From positions 1 through 42,000 of the forward strand of contig JAPLPO010000110.1 of the NCBI GenBank assembly GCA_026400155.1: 42,000 nt of DNA, written 5' to 3'. The notes below the pieces were generated by a model, which worked only from the letters and a program-made list of their open reading frames with translations, made no database searches and was not told the DNA's origin. The position numbers were made by a program, and so were the translations under genes. Origin of the DNA: Burkholderiales bacterium. GTDB lineage: Bacteria; Pseudomonadota; Gammaproteobacteria; Burkholderiales; Burkholderiaceae_C. This document shows, piece by piece, positions 1 to 7,924 of this stretch (the first letter of the stretch is position 1; each line of letters starts with the position of its first letter).

Positions 1-192
1 TCTTTAAGACGCTGCCATTATCTGGAAGTCCAAAAGAAAGGATGTCAGTAGGGTAATTGATGAAGACCCAAAGCGCGAAATGGGAATCGACCAGGTATTG
101 GTGTAAACCCTAATCCTATAGCCAGTTTTAATGAAGGCCATTGAATATCTCAATTAGACGTTGGCATGGCTGACCTATAAAGTTCAGAAGTC

Positions 193-210
193 TTTGACAA
201 ATCGGTCAAA
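193..210. promoter_or_regulatory. 18-bp inverted repeat upstream of the rubrerythrin operon
   Basis: Arms TTTGAC and GTCAAA are separated by six bases, ending 30 bases before the rubrerythrin start codon. The left arm is also a perfect TTGACA -35 hexamer (194-199), but no good -10 follows at 17-18 bp. The symmetry and position suggest a regulator binding site. The spacing differs from an FNR/CRP box, which has four central bases, so the regulator is not named. The rest of bases 1-240 shows no gene that I can support; a short open stretch at the very left edge might be the end of a neighbouring gene. Confidence 0.4.
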
Positions 211-240
211 GCATTTGTTTCAAATTTAAGGAGATGAACC

Positions 241-663
241 ATGGCAGCACTCAAAGGCTCGCGCACGGAACAATGCCTGAAAGATGCCTTCGCAGGCGAA
301 TCCCAGGCCAACCGTCGTTATTTGTATTTCGCAAACAAAGCTGACGTTGAAGGACAAAATGATGTCGCAGCGCTTTTCCGTTCAACCGCCGAAGGCGAGA
401 CCGGTCACGCACACGGCCACTTAGAGTTCCTCGAGCAGTCTGGTGACCCAGCCACCGGCATGCCCATTGGCTCTACACGTCAAAACCTGGCATCTGCAGT
501 TGCTGGCGAAACCCACGAGTACACCGACATGTACCCTGGCATGGCCAAAACAGCTCGCGATGAAGGCTTCGATGAAGTTGCAGACTGGTTTGAGACACTT
601 GCCAAGGCAGAGCGTTCTCATGCCAACCGCTATCAAAAAGCTTTGACCGAATTGGTCGATTGA
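241..663 (+). CDS. rbr: Rubrerythrin (short, ferritin-like domain only)
   Basis: A 140-residue cytoplasmic diiron protein of the rubrerythrin family, whose members typically reduce hydrogen peroxide and protect against oxidative stress. The four-helix ferritin-like ligand set is visible: E20 (AGES), E53 and H56 (EGETGH), E90 and E93 (GETHEY), and E124 and H127 (AERSH). The C-terminal rubredoxin domain of classical rubrerythrins is missing: there is no CxxC pair and the protein stops just after the last helix. Electrons must therefore come from a separate donor, and the Fe-S protein of the next gene is a plausible one (inference). The start is supported by a strong AAGGAG Shine-Dalgarno seven bases upstream. 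It is the first gene of a three-gene operon. Confidence 0.93.
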   Translation: MAALKGSRTEQCLKDAFAGESQANRRYLYFANKADVEGQNDVAALFRSTAEGETGHAHGHLEFLEQSGDPATGMPIGSTRQNLASAVAGETHEYTDMYPGMAKTARDEGFDEVADWFETLAKAERSHANRYQKALTELVD

Positions 664-760
664 TTTGATGTGCTGAGTTACTGCACCCTTGGGTGCAGTA
701 ATTTCACAAATAGCTTGATTCAGGCTTTTTGTGAAATTAACAATTGAATGAGGAAGCAGC

Positions 761-2110
761 ATGGCCAAAGAAGGCAATCTAGAAGCCCCCACACGCCATC
801 CCCTAGATTGGCAAGGTGCAGATTTTTATAGCGAAGAATCTTGCTTCAATGAACTAGAAAGAATTTTTGACATCTGTCACGGCTGCCGTCGCTGTGTCAG
901 CTTGTGCGGCTCTTTCCCAACCTTGTTCGACCTCGTCGATGAGAGCTCGACCATGGAAGTCGACGGCGTCGACAAAAAGGATTACTGGAAAGTAGTCGAC
1001 CAGTGCTTCATGTGCGACCTTTGCTACATGACCAAGTGCCCCTACACACCGCCTCATGAGTGGAACCTCGATTTTCCTCACACCATGCTGCGTGCCAAGG
1101 CCATCAAGTTTAAAAAAGGTGATGTTGGTACGGCAGAGAAATTGCTCGCCTCCACAGATGTGCACGGCTCCTTGGCTGGCATTCCCATTGTGGTTCAAGC
1201 CGTCAATGCCATTAACAACAACAAAACCGCGCGCGGCGTCATGGAATCGACCTTGGGGGTAGACCAAAATGCTTGGCTGCCATCTTTGGCAACTCGCAAA
1301 TTTCGTTCAAGCGCCGAAGAGTCAAGCAGCGTGAAAGTGGTGGATGGCGAAAAAACACCAGGCAAAGTGGCCATCTATTCAACCTGCTACATCAACTACA
1401 ACGAGCCAGGCCTTGGCCATGACCTTCTCAAAATTCTGGATCACAACGACATCCCCTATGTCTTGGTTGAAAAAGAAAAATGCTGCGGCATGCCCAAGCT
1501 CGAACTAGGGGACCTAGACTCCGTCAAAGAATCGAAAGAAGCCAACATCCCTGTTTTGGCCAAGTACGCCAAAGACGGCTTTGCCATCATGGCGGCTGTA
1601 CCCAGTTGCTCGCTGATGTTCAAACAGGAAATCCCGCTCATGTTCCCCGATTGTGCAGACACCCAATTGGTGAAAGACAGCATGTGGGATCCCTTTGAAT
1701 ATTTCATGGCACGCAAACGTGACGGTTTGCTCAAAACCGAATTTCCTCAAGCGTTGGGCAACGTAAGCTATCAAATTCCATGTCACGGTCGCGTTCAAAA
1801 TATTGGCCGCAAAACCGAAGAAATGCTGAAAATGATTCCTGATACAGAAATCAACACGATTGAAAGATGCTCAGGCCACGCCGGAACTTATGGCGTTAAG
1901 AAAGCGTCACACGAAACTGCCATGAAAATTGGCAAGCCCGTTTTCAAGGCTATGGCCACCATGAAAGATGGCAGCAAGCCCGACTTCATCAGCTCAGATT
2001 GTCCATTGGGTGGCCATCACATTGCACAAGGTTTTGAGGTCAACAACCTGGGTGCGCCCGAACTCAATCACCCTCTCACGCTGGTGCGCAAAGCATACGG
2101 TTTGAAATAA
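761..2110 (+). CDS. Two-cluster Fe-S protein of the GlpC/HdrD type (heterodisulfide reductase-related)
   Basis: A 449-residue protein with two N-terminal 4Fe-4S type cysteine sets: C39-x2-C42-x2-C45-x3-C49 and C82-x2-C85-x2-C88-x4-C93. Two cysteine-rich CCG-type segments follow, with CCGMP near residue 240, then IPCHGR, ERCSGHAG and SDCPLGGHH towards the C-terminus. This layout matches the GlpC/HdrD-like electron-transfer family, here a soluble stand-alone protein. It lies 97 bases after rubrerythrin with its own GAGGAAG ribosome site, and 11 bases before the DUF3501 gene. Co-occurrence with rubrerythrin and DUF3501 is a recurring betaproteobacterial arrangement. A role as electron donor to rubrerythrin is inferred, not shown. 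It is not glpC proper: no glpA or glpB lies nearby. Confidence 0.88.
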   Translation: MAKEGNLEAPTRHPLDWQGADFYSEESCFNELERIFDICHGCRRCVSLCGSFPTLFDLVDESSTMEVDGVDKKDYWKVVDQCFMCDLCYMTKCPYTPPHEWNLDFPHTMLRAKAIKFKKGDVGTAEKLLASTDVHGSLAGIPIVVQAVNAINNNKTARGVMESTLGVDQNAWLPSLATRKFRSSAEESSSVKVVDGEKTPGKVAIYSTCYINYNEPGLGHDLLKILDHNDIPYVLVEKEKCCGMPKLELGDLDSVKESKEANIPVLAKYAKDGFAIMAAVPSCSLMFKQEIPLMFPDCADTQLVKDSMWDPFEYFMARKRDGLLKTEFPQALGNVSYQIPCHGRVQNIGRKTEEMLKMIPDTEINTIERCSGHAGTYGVKKASHETAMKIGKPVFKAMATMKDGSKPDFISSDCPLGGHHIAQGFEVNNLGAPELNHPLTLVRKAYGLK

Positions 2111-2121
2111 AAGGAACAATC

Positions 2122-2712
2122 ATGCAATTGACTGGAAACATCACCGCTGAAAATTTGATGACGCTGGAAGCCTATACCAAGTGGCGCAAAGCCAACAAGG
2201 CCGACGTCATTGCGCATCGCAAACTGAGAAACGTGCGTTTAGGCGAACATTTGTCATTGCACTTTGAAAGCGAAATCACCATTCGCTATCAAATTCAAGA
2301 GATGTTGCGCATTGAAAAGGTCTTCGAAGAAGAAGGCATTCAAGACGAAATAGAGGCCTATGCGCCCTTGGTGCCCGATGGCACCAACTGGAAAGCCACC
2401 ATGATGCTCGAGTACACCGACATCAACGAAAGAAAACGTGAGCTCGCCAGACTCATTGGCATTGAAGACCGCATGTTCATCGAAATCGAAGGTCATCCAC
2501 GCGTGTATGCCATTGCCGATGAAGACCTCGACCGTGAAAATGATGAAAAAACTTCAGCGGTTCACTTTGTGCGTTTTGAGTTTTCTCCCGCCATGTGCCA
2601 AGCTTTGAAGGCTGGCGCGGCTGCAAAAATGGGTTGCGATCATACCAACTACCCTGCACACATTGAAATTCCTGCAGACACTCTGGCCAGCCTTGCGGGT
2701 GACATTCGCTGA
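2122..2712 (+). CDS. DUF3501 family protein
   Basis: A 196-residue soluble protein whose sequence and operon position match DUF3501, a family of unknown biochemical function usually found beside rubrerythrin and the GlpC-like Fe-S protein. It has no signal peptide or membrane segment and is rich in acidic and charged residues. A conserved-looking core runs from LRNVRLGEHLSLHFES (about residue 37) to the HPRVYAIADED segment. It starts 11 bases after the Fe-S gene with an AAAGGA ribosome site six bases upstream of ATG, so the three genes are very probably one transcript, closed by the terminator that follows. The context suggests a part in peroxide handling or Fe-S maintenance; nothing in the sequence shows a catalytic site. 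Confidence 0.85.
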   Translation: MQLTGNITAENLMTLEAYTKWRKANKADVIAHRKLRNVRLGEHLSLHFESEITIRYQIQEMLRIEKVFEEEGIQDEIEAYAPLVPDGTNWKATMMLEYTDINERKRELARLIGIEDRMFIEIEGHPRVYAIADEDLDRENDEKTSAVHFVRFEFSPAMCQALKAGAAAKMGCDHTNYPAHIEIPADTLASLAGDIR

Positions 2713-2752
2713 GTCAAACTTAATTTGAAGCTTCTGTTTCATGCAAAGATTA

Positions 2753-2776
2753 AAGGGGCCAACGGCCCCTTTTTTC
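2753..2776 (+). terminator. Rho-independent terminator of the rubrerythrin operon
   Basis: A GC-rich perfect stem (AAGGGGCC / GGCCCCTT) closes on a three-base AAC loop and is followed by a T run. It lies about 40 bases after the DUF3501 stop. Confidence 0.9.
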
Positions 2777-2884
2777 AATGGCCCGCCAAATCTCCATTGG
2801 ATGACTCAATTTAAGTAATTACCCCATTCATGGCGCTGGTCAATGTAGTTAGCATGAACTGTTTGAATTCTAGAAATGGTTTGA

Positions 2885-3658
2885 ATGTCACACCGCTTGT
2901 ATTCAGCTTTTAAGTTTGCAATACCTTTGCTCGTGTTGTTGCTGATCTGGGAATTTTGCGTTCAGTTTTTTCAAGTGAATGCGCGCGTTTTTCCAAGCAT
3001 CGAATCCGTTTACAAAGCTGGCCTCGAAGCCGTCAACGATGGCAGTATCTTTAACCACGTGGTGGCAAGCTTAGGTCGTGTGGCCGTTGGCACTTTACTG
3101 GCAGTTCTCGTTAGCATTCCACTGGGTGTGGCCATGGGCTTGAATCCCATCGTTTCAGATTTTCTATCGCCACTGTTCAGATTTTTTTCCGTCTTAGCGG
3201 GTATTGCTTGGATTCCCATCGCCACGCTGTGGTTTGGTTATGGGTTTGGCGCCATCACGTTTGTGATTTTCAATGCTGTGTTCTTTGTGGTCACCTACAA
3301 CACACTGCTGGGTGTTGCCAGCATTCCCATGCCCCTGAGAAATGCAGCGGCTTCTTTGGGCGCCAATGGCTGGACTTTACTCACACAAGTTATTTTGCCC
3401 GGCGCATTACCCAACATCGTGACGGGCATCCGAACAGGACTTGGTTTTGCCTGGCGGGGCTTGATTGCCGCAGAAATGATAGCGACCAACGTAGGGCTTG
3501 GGTACATGCTGTTTTTGGCCCGCGATTTTTACAAAACAGAAGTCATTGTTCTGGGCATGATCATCATCGGACTGATCTGGCTGGCCATTGATCGACTCAT
3601 TCTGGCGCCTGTTGAGCGCGCCACCATTGAGCGCTGGGGCATGGTGAGGCGAGCATGA
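2885..3658 (+). CDS. ABC transporter permease, NitT/TauT (SsuC-like) family, first copy
   Basis: A 257-residue inner-membrane permease with about six hydrophobic segments. It carries the EAA-loop region that contacts the ATPase: AAASLGANG followed by LPGALPNIVTGIR near residues 155-185. This matches the SsuC/TauC/NrtB type used for sulfonates, nitrate, cyanate, phthalate or pyrimidine precursors. It is the first gene of a five-gene operon and overlaps the second permease by ATGA. The upstream Shine-Dalgarno is weak. Two non-identical permeases suggest a heterodimeric channel, whereas many family members use a homodimer. The substrate cannot be read from the sequence. Confidence 0.93.
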   Translation: MSHRLYSAFKFAIPLLVLLLIWEFCVQFFQVNARVFPSIESVYKAGLEAVNDGSIFNHVVASLGRVAVGTLLAVLVSIPLGVAMGLNPIVSDFLSPLFRFFSVLAGIAWIPIATLWFGYGFGAITFVIFNAVFFVVTYNTLLGVASIPMPLRNAAASLGANGWTLLTQVILPGALPNIVTGIRTGLGFAWRGLIAAEMIATNVGLGYMLFLARDFYKTEVIVLGMIIIGLIWLAIDRLILAPVERATIERWGMVRRA

Positions 3659-4461
3659 TGATTCTGTTAAAAGCGTGGTCTATTTACCTGCGGATTGCAG
3701 CTAAATTTCCCATTGTTCAAACCATTCTGCCTTTTATTCCACTGGTCATTGCGTGGGCCCTGGTCACCGAATATGAGGTGTTCCCACGTGCGTTTCTGCC
3801 TGGCCCCATCGATGTCATCAATGCCTTTGGCACCCTCACCTACAAAGGCGTTTTAACCCAATACTTAGAAGACAGTGTGGTGCGTTTGGCCGTCGGTGCC
3901 TCCGTCGGGGTTGCCATTGGCATTCCCTTAGGCCTTTTAATTGGCTTGAGTGATCGCGTGAGAGAAGCGGTATGGCCCATTTTGTTGTTCTTTCAAGCCA
4001 TCGGCGACATTGCTTGGCTTCCTATTCTGTTGGTATGGTTTGGATTTAGCTTAACCACCATGACTTTGATCATTGTTTACACCGTTCTCTTTCCAATAGT
4101 TTTGAACACATCCCTTGGCGTTCGATCTGTCTCAACAGATCTTCATCGCGCAGCGCTGAGTCTCGGCGCTTCCAAACTCAGGGTGGTGTGGGAAGTTGTG
4201 TTGCCAGGGGCTCTGCCCAACATCATGACGGGCCTGCGAAATGGCTTGGGTTACGGATGGCGTGCTTTGATCGCGACTGAAATTATTGTGGGCACCAGTG
4301 GCATTGGATTCATGATGTTTGATGCCCGACGCGCCGGTTCGGTGGTGGAAATTCTGCTTGGCATGGTTGTATTGGGCACACTTTGGTATGTGGTCGACAG
4401 CTGGGTTCTTGCGCCAATTGAGCGCGCAACAGGAAAAAGATGGGGTCTGGTTACTCAATGA
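3655..4461 (+). CDS. ABC transporter permease, NitT/TauT family, second copy
   Basis: A 268-residue inner-membrane permease homologous to the preceding gene. It has the same EAA-loop signature (AALSLGASK, LPGALPNIMTGLRNGLG) and a similar set of membrane spans starting around residue 20. It overlaps the first permease by four bases (ATGA) and ends in another ATGA with the ATPase, so the genes are translationally coupled. The two permeases share the loop closely but differ elsewhere, as expected for an old duplication that now forms a two-subunit pore. Substrate unknown. Confidence 0.93.
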   Translation: MMILLKAWSIYLRIAAKFPIVQTILPFIPLVIAWALVTEYEVFPRAFLPGPIDVINAFGTLTYKGVLTQYLEDSVVRLAVGASVGVAIGIPLGLLIGLSDRVREAVWPILLFFQAIGDIAWLPILLVWFGFSLTTMTLIIVYTVLFPIVLNTSLGVRSVSTDLHRAALSLGASKLRVVWEVVLPGALPNIMTGLRNGLGYGWRALIATEIIVGTSGIGFMMFDARRAGSVVEILLGMVVLGTLWYVVDSWVLAPIERATGKRWGLVTQ

Positions 4462-5216
4462 AAAATTTGACAATTCAAAACGTTTCCAAAACGTATTTTG
4501 ATCCTTATGCCGGTGCCAACGTCACAGCCGTGCACGACATTTCCTTGAAAGTCAATCAAGGCGAATTTATTTCGATCGTGGGGCCATCGGGCTGCGGCAA
4601 AACGACCTTGCTCAACATGGTTGCAGGTTTTCTGCCAATTTCTGGCGGATCTATCACCATTGACGACAAGCCCATCAAAGGGCCCGGCGCAGACCGAGGT
4701 GTCGTGTTCCAAACCTTTGCCTTGTTCCCTTGGAAAACAGTTGGCGAAAACGTCGGCTTTGGTCCACGCATGCGAGGTCTTCCTAAAAAAGAATGCGATC
4801 AAATTGCGCTTGAGTTTTTATCGCTTGTGGGTTTAGAACATGTGGCGCAAAAATATCCCAACGAATTGTCGGGTGGCATGCAGCAACGTGTTGGTGTGGT
4901 GCGCGCCTTGGCAAACAATCCAGACGTGCTTTTGATGGACGAGCCCTTTGCCAGTGTGGACGCGCAAACACGCATGACGCTACAAGAGGAACTGACCAAA
5001 ATTTGGCAAGCCAGGCGGCCAACCATCCTCTTCATCACACACGATGTTCCTGAGTCAGTTTTTTTGGCAGATCGCGTTGTGGTGCTTAGCAAAGGGCGCG
5101 TCCTCGAAGACATGCCCATTCAATTGCAGCGTCCTCGTGTCTGGGAGCACTTGATCGAAGACGACACATTCAAGGGCTTTAGCTCTCAAGTGCTTAGCAA
5201 GGTGCGTTCAGCATGA
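4458..5216 (+). CDS. ABC transporter ATP-binding protein, NitT/TauT (SsuB-like) family
   Basis: A 252-residue nucleotide-binding subunit with every hallmark: Walker A GPSGCGKTT (residues 42-50), Q-loop glutamine 85 (VVFQTF), signature LSGGMQQ (137-143), Walker B VLLMDEP (157-163), D-loop SVDA and H-loop H195 (FITHD). It energises the two preceding permeases. I place the start at the ATG that overlaps the permease stop (ATGA). An in-frame ATG 18 bases upstream is possible but lies inside the permease gene. The 3' end again overlaps the next gene by four bases. Confidence 0.95.
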   Translation: MKNLTIQNVSKTYFDPYAGANVTAVHDISLKVNQGEFISIVGPSGCGKTTLLNMVAGFLPISGGSITIDDKPIKGPGADRGVVFQTFALFPWKTVGENVGFGPRMRGLPKKECDQIALEFLSLVGLEHVAQKYPNELSGGMQQRVGVVRALANNPDVLLMDEPFASVDAQTRMTLQEELTKIWQARRPTILFITHDVPESVFLADRVVVLSKGRVLEDMPIQLQRPRVWEHLIEDDTFKGFSSQVLSKVRSA

Positions 5217-5542
5217 AGCTTTGGCATTCAATTTGGCAGTCACGTCGAGGAAAGATTGTCATTGTCAGCTTGTCTTTGTTTGCTGTCTGGCAAATCTATT
5301 TGGAGTTTGCAGCACCAGGCAAAGTGGATGCAAGCCTTCGTGAAGGCAAAAACAAAGTGAATGTGCAAGTTGTTTTGCCTTTTACGCCAGATCGCTTTCA
5401 TGTCATGGCCATGCAGCAGTTTGGCCGAGTCTCGGGTACGGAAGATACTTCAATTGAAGTTCGTGGGGTGAAGCGGGATGATTTATCAAGCCTTGCGCGC
5501 CCTTTTTGGGTAAAGCGGATAGAACCACTAAAAGGAGACTGA
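5213..5542 (+). CDS. Small single-pass membrane protein of unknown function in the ABC operon
   Basis: A 109-residue protein that I do not recognise. A basic N-terminus (WQSRRGK) is followed by one hydrophobic segment, residues 14-34, then a tail of about 75 residues that should lie in the periplasm by the positive-inside rule. The tail has no cysteines or obvious motif. The gene overlaps the ATPase gene by ATGA and ends two bases before the binding-protein start, so it is cotranscribed and probably translationally coupled. An accessory role, for example tethering the binding protein or modulating the permease, is inference from position only. Confidence 0.7.
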   Translation: MKLWHSIWQSRRGKIVIVSLSLFAVWQIYLEFAAPGKVDASLREGKNKVNVQVVLPFTPDRFHVMAMQQFGRVSGTEDTSIEVRGVKRDDLSSLARPFWVKRIEPLKGD

Positions 5543-5544
5543 GA

Positions 5545-6600
5545 ATGTTACTTAGGAAATTTTTGCTGTGTCTTTGCTTGTTAGCACCAGGGCTAACGAT
5601 CGGACAAAATCTCGTCAAGATGAAGGCGGGTATGGTCGCTGGCATCGATCAAATTGGACTGCCCATTGCGCTAGAGCGTGGATTTTTTGAAAAGTGGGGC
5701 CTGGATGTCACCATCTCTCGCCCCTACGCAACAGGTGTCGATGCGCTCAACTCATTGCAAGCTGGTGAGAACGATGTTTTGCAAGTTGGCGTTCCCATGA
5801 TTGGTGCTGTGCTGCGCGGCATGGATTTGGTTGCTCTAGGCAATTACAGCGGCAGCGCCCATAAATTAGGCGGTGATGCCACCATCTCCTTGATTGCGGG
5901 TTCAGCGTCTGGCATCGTCAAGGGCGATCTGAAAACACTCAAGGGCAAAAAGATTGCGGCTTCATTTGGCACGATCAATCACCTTTATGTTTTGGGTCTG
6001 CTCGAAAAAGCAGGTTTAACGCCAGCTGACGTCACACTTGTCAATACACCTCCACCCGATATGACTGTAGCCTTGCTTGCTAAAGGCATTGATGCCTTCG
6101 CATGCTGGGATCCTGTGCCCATCATTGCGTTGAAAGATGTGCCTGGTGCTTTTGAAGTCATTCGCGGCGGCGATGTCATTTCTTATGTCGGTTTCAACGT
6201 CGCTCTAAGGCCCTGGGTTGAAAAGAACGGTGCCACCATTGAAAAGTTTTTAGCGGCTGTTTCAGAAGCCGATCAATGGATGCGGGCCAACCCCAAAGCT
6301 GCAGCTCAAGTTGCAACTCGCTGGATTCCTGGTCTGAAACAAGATGTGGCAGAGGCCGCCATGCAATTCAACATTCAGCAAGCGGATCGCCGGTTGTCCA
6401 TCAACAACTACAAGGCATTATGGGCTGCTCAAGATCGTTTGAATCGCCTGGGCATCCTCAAAACAACTTTCGATGTGAACAAGCACATTGAGCCAAAGCA
6501 CATGCTCAAGGTCATGAAAGACAATCCCAAGCTGTTTTCTGATTTGCCAGCCATCCCTGCCAATGTGATGATTGCGCCAGGTTATGTCTTCAAACCCTAA
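5545..6600 (+). CDS. ABC transporter substrate-binding protein, SsuA/TauA/NMT1 family
   Basis: A 351-residue periplasmic protein. A basic start (MLLRKF) and a leucine-rich signal peptide are cut near residue 20. The mature part has the NMT1/SsuA-like fold pattern: VAGIDQIGLPIALERGFFEKWGL, then LQAGENDVLQVG, then the hinge segment LKGKKIAASFGTINH. The start is fixed by an AAAGGAGA ribosome site seven bases before ATG; an in-frame ATG 39 bases earlier lies inside the preceding gene. It delivers the ligand to the two permeases. The ligand is unknown. The operon ends at the bidirectional terminator just downstream. Confidence 0.93.
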   Translation: MLLRKFLLCLCLLAPGLTIGQNLVKMKAGMVAGIDQIGLPIALERGFFEKWGLDVTISRPYATGVDALNSLQAGENDVLQVGVPMIGAVLRGMDLVALGNYSGSAHKLGGDATISLIAGSASGIVKGDLKTLKGKKIAASFGTINHLYVLGLLEKAGLTPADVTLVNTPPPDMTVALLAKGIDAFACWDPVPIIALKDVPGAFEVIRGGDVISYVGFNVALRPWVEKNGATIEKFLAAVSEADQWMRANPKAAAQVATRWIPGLKQDVAEAAMQFNIQQADRRLSINNYKALWAAQDRLNRLGILKTTFDVNKHIEPKHMLKVMKDNPKLFSDLPAIPANVMIAPGYVFKP

Positions 6601-6612
6601 AGTTTGAAATCC

Positions 6613-6641
6613 AAAAAATGGGGCTTAAGGCCCCATTTTTT
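6613..6641. terminator. Bidirectional Rho-independent terminator
   Basis: A long palindrome, AAAAAATGGGGC / GCCCCATTTTTT, with a short central loop. The A run on one side and T run on the other make it work in both directions. It separates the ABC operon from the convergent cupin gene and overlaps the cupin stop codon. Confidence 0.92.
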
Positions 6642-7134
6642 ATCGGATGAATTGATCGATGTAGTCAGCGCCTAAGCCCACCGCTGCGTAATGTTTTCGA
6701 CACATCTCAATTTTGGTGAAAACATCTTCATAGCCTGTGGTCTGTCCTTTGTCGTCAAGGTAAATCATGGCGCCATGAATATTGAACTGGGTGATCATTT
6801 CTGGCTCTCCCACCACTTCGTCAACTACCAGCGTGTGAATTTCACCAGGCGGCTCATAGACAAACGATCCGGCCTTGGCTACCCAGTCGTGTTCTAAATA
6901 ACGCCATGCGCCTTTGATGACATAGCCTGTTACCCAAGAGGGGTGAATATGGCGCGACAAAACGCCCGACTTGCGGACGCGCAACAAGTTGCACCAGCTG
7001 CCCGTGACCGTGTTCATGAGCAAGGGCCTGAACCAAACATCTGGCGCTTGGGGCACCCAAACGCGCTCGTCTTCTGGGATGGCAGTTACGGCAATTTCAG
7101 CTCTGATGCCTGGATGTTGGGTAATGGGCGTCAT
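6640..7134 (-). CDS. Cupin protein, 2,4'-dihydroxyacetophenone dioxygenase family
   Basis: A 164-residue single-domain cupin resembling 2,4'-dihydroxyacetophenone dioxygenase and related ChrR-like cupins. Candidate metal ligands are H62 and H64 (RHIHPS), a glutamate around 81 (WRYLEHDW) and H100 (PPGEIH). Such enzymes cleave a C-C bond next to a carbonyl with a mononuclear iron, but many relatives are uncharacterised, so the exact reaction is uncertain. It lies 18 bases after the SDR gene on the same strand, which suggests a two- or three-gene operon for an aromatic or keto compound (inference). Confidence 0.78.
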   Translation of the reverse strand: MTPITQHPGIRAEIAVTAIPEDERVWVPQAPDVWFRPLLMNTVTGSWCNLLRVRKSGVLSRHIHPSWVTGYVIKGAWRYLEHDWVAKAGSFVYEPPGEIHTLVVDEVVGEPEMITQFNIHGAMIYLDDKGQTTGYEDVFTKIEMCRKHYAAVGLGADYIDQFIR

Positions 7135-7152
7135 GGTCCAAATCTTTCATGT

Positions 7153-7866
7153 TTAGGAAATTAAATAACCGCCATCAACAGGCAACACAACACCTGTGAC
7201 AAATTGGGCTTGCGGGCTTGCCAAAAACAACACAGGCCCAGCGACATCGGCGGGCGTGCCCCAGCGCTTCATGGGCGTTCGCGCCAAGATGGGCGCGGCG
7301 CGCAGAGGGTCGTCTTGCAAGGCTTGCGTGAGTGGCGTGGCAATCCATCCGGGAGCCACTGCGTTGACTCGAATACCGTCGTCTGCATACGCAATGGCCA
7401 AGGACTTGGTCAGTTGGGCAACGCCGCCTTTGCTGGCGCTGTAACCTGGCACCAAGCCGCCACCGAAAAAACTGAGCATGGATGCCGTATTGACAATACA
7501 ACCTTTGCGGGCTTTAAGGCCTTCGCGAGCAGCAGCACAAACACGCATGGTGCCATTGAGGTTGATATCGACTGTGCGAGCAAAAGCCTCTGGCTCTAAT
7601 TCAAGGGCGCGCTGAATCACCCCTGCACAGTTGACCACCACATCTAGCTCTGACAAAGCGCTCACCATCATATGAACAGCTGAAAGATCGCGAACATCAA
7701 GAACCCGAAAATCAATACCGGAATTGGCGGATTTTTGGCGAGCAGTTTCAACTTCCAAAAGAGTGGCACCTGTGGCAACAACTTCTGCACCATCAGCGTA
7801 AAAGGCTTTTGCAATGGCTTCACCGATACCGCTTGTGGCACCCGTGATAAAGACTTTACGGACCAT
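7153..7866 (-). CDS. Short-chain dehydrogenase/reductase (SDR), classical type
   Basis: A 237-residue NAD(P)-dependent oxidoreductase of the classical SDR family. Visible motifs are the TGATSGIG cofactor loop near residue 8, NCAG near 80, the catalytic serine in NTAS, the YSASK active-site pair and the PG turn after the active-site helix. All catalytic residues are intact. I chose the second of two in-frame ATGs because a GGAAGG ribosome site lies ten bases before it but only one base before the first (7875). Substrate unknown. It sits between the MpaB-like oxygenase gene and the cupin gene, all on the minus strand. Confidence 0.92.
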   Translation of the reverse strand: MVRKVFITGATSGIGEAIAKAFYADGAEVVATGATLLEVETARQKSANSGIDFRVLDVRDLSAVHMMVSALSELDVVVNCAGVIQRALELEPEAFARTVDINLNGTMRVCAAAREGLKARKGCIVNTASMLSFFGGGLVPGYSASKGGVAQLTKSLAIAYADDGIRVNAVAPGWIATPLTQALQDDPLRAAPILARTPMKRWGTPADVAGPVLFLASPQAQFVTGVVLPVDGGYLIS

Positions 7867-7924
7867 GTTGTTCATTCCTTCCAGATTTTTTGAATGATGA
7901 CTCGATTATCGCAAAGGCACATTG

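Noticed and set aside
193-210. FNR box upstream of rubrerythrin
   Set aside because: The TTGAC/GTCAA half-sites are separated by six bases, not four, so the FNR spacing does not fit; kept only as a generic dyad.
421-792. Antisense 123-codon open frame across rubrerythrin
   Set aside because: It lies opposite a well-supported gene, spans its terminal and intergenic part, and has no family resemblance or ribosome site.
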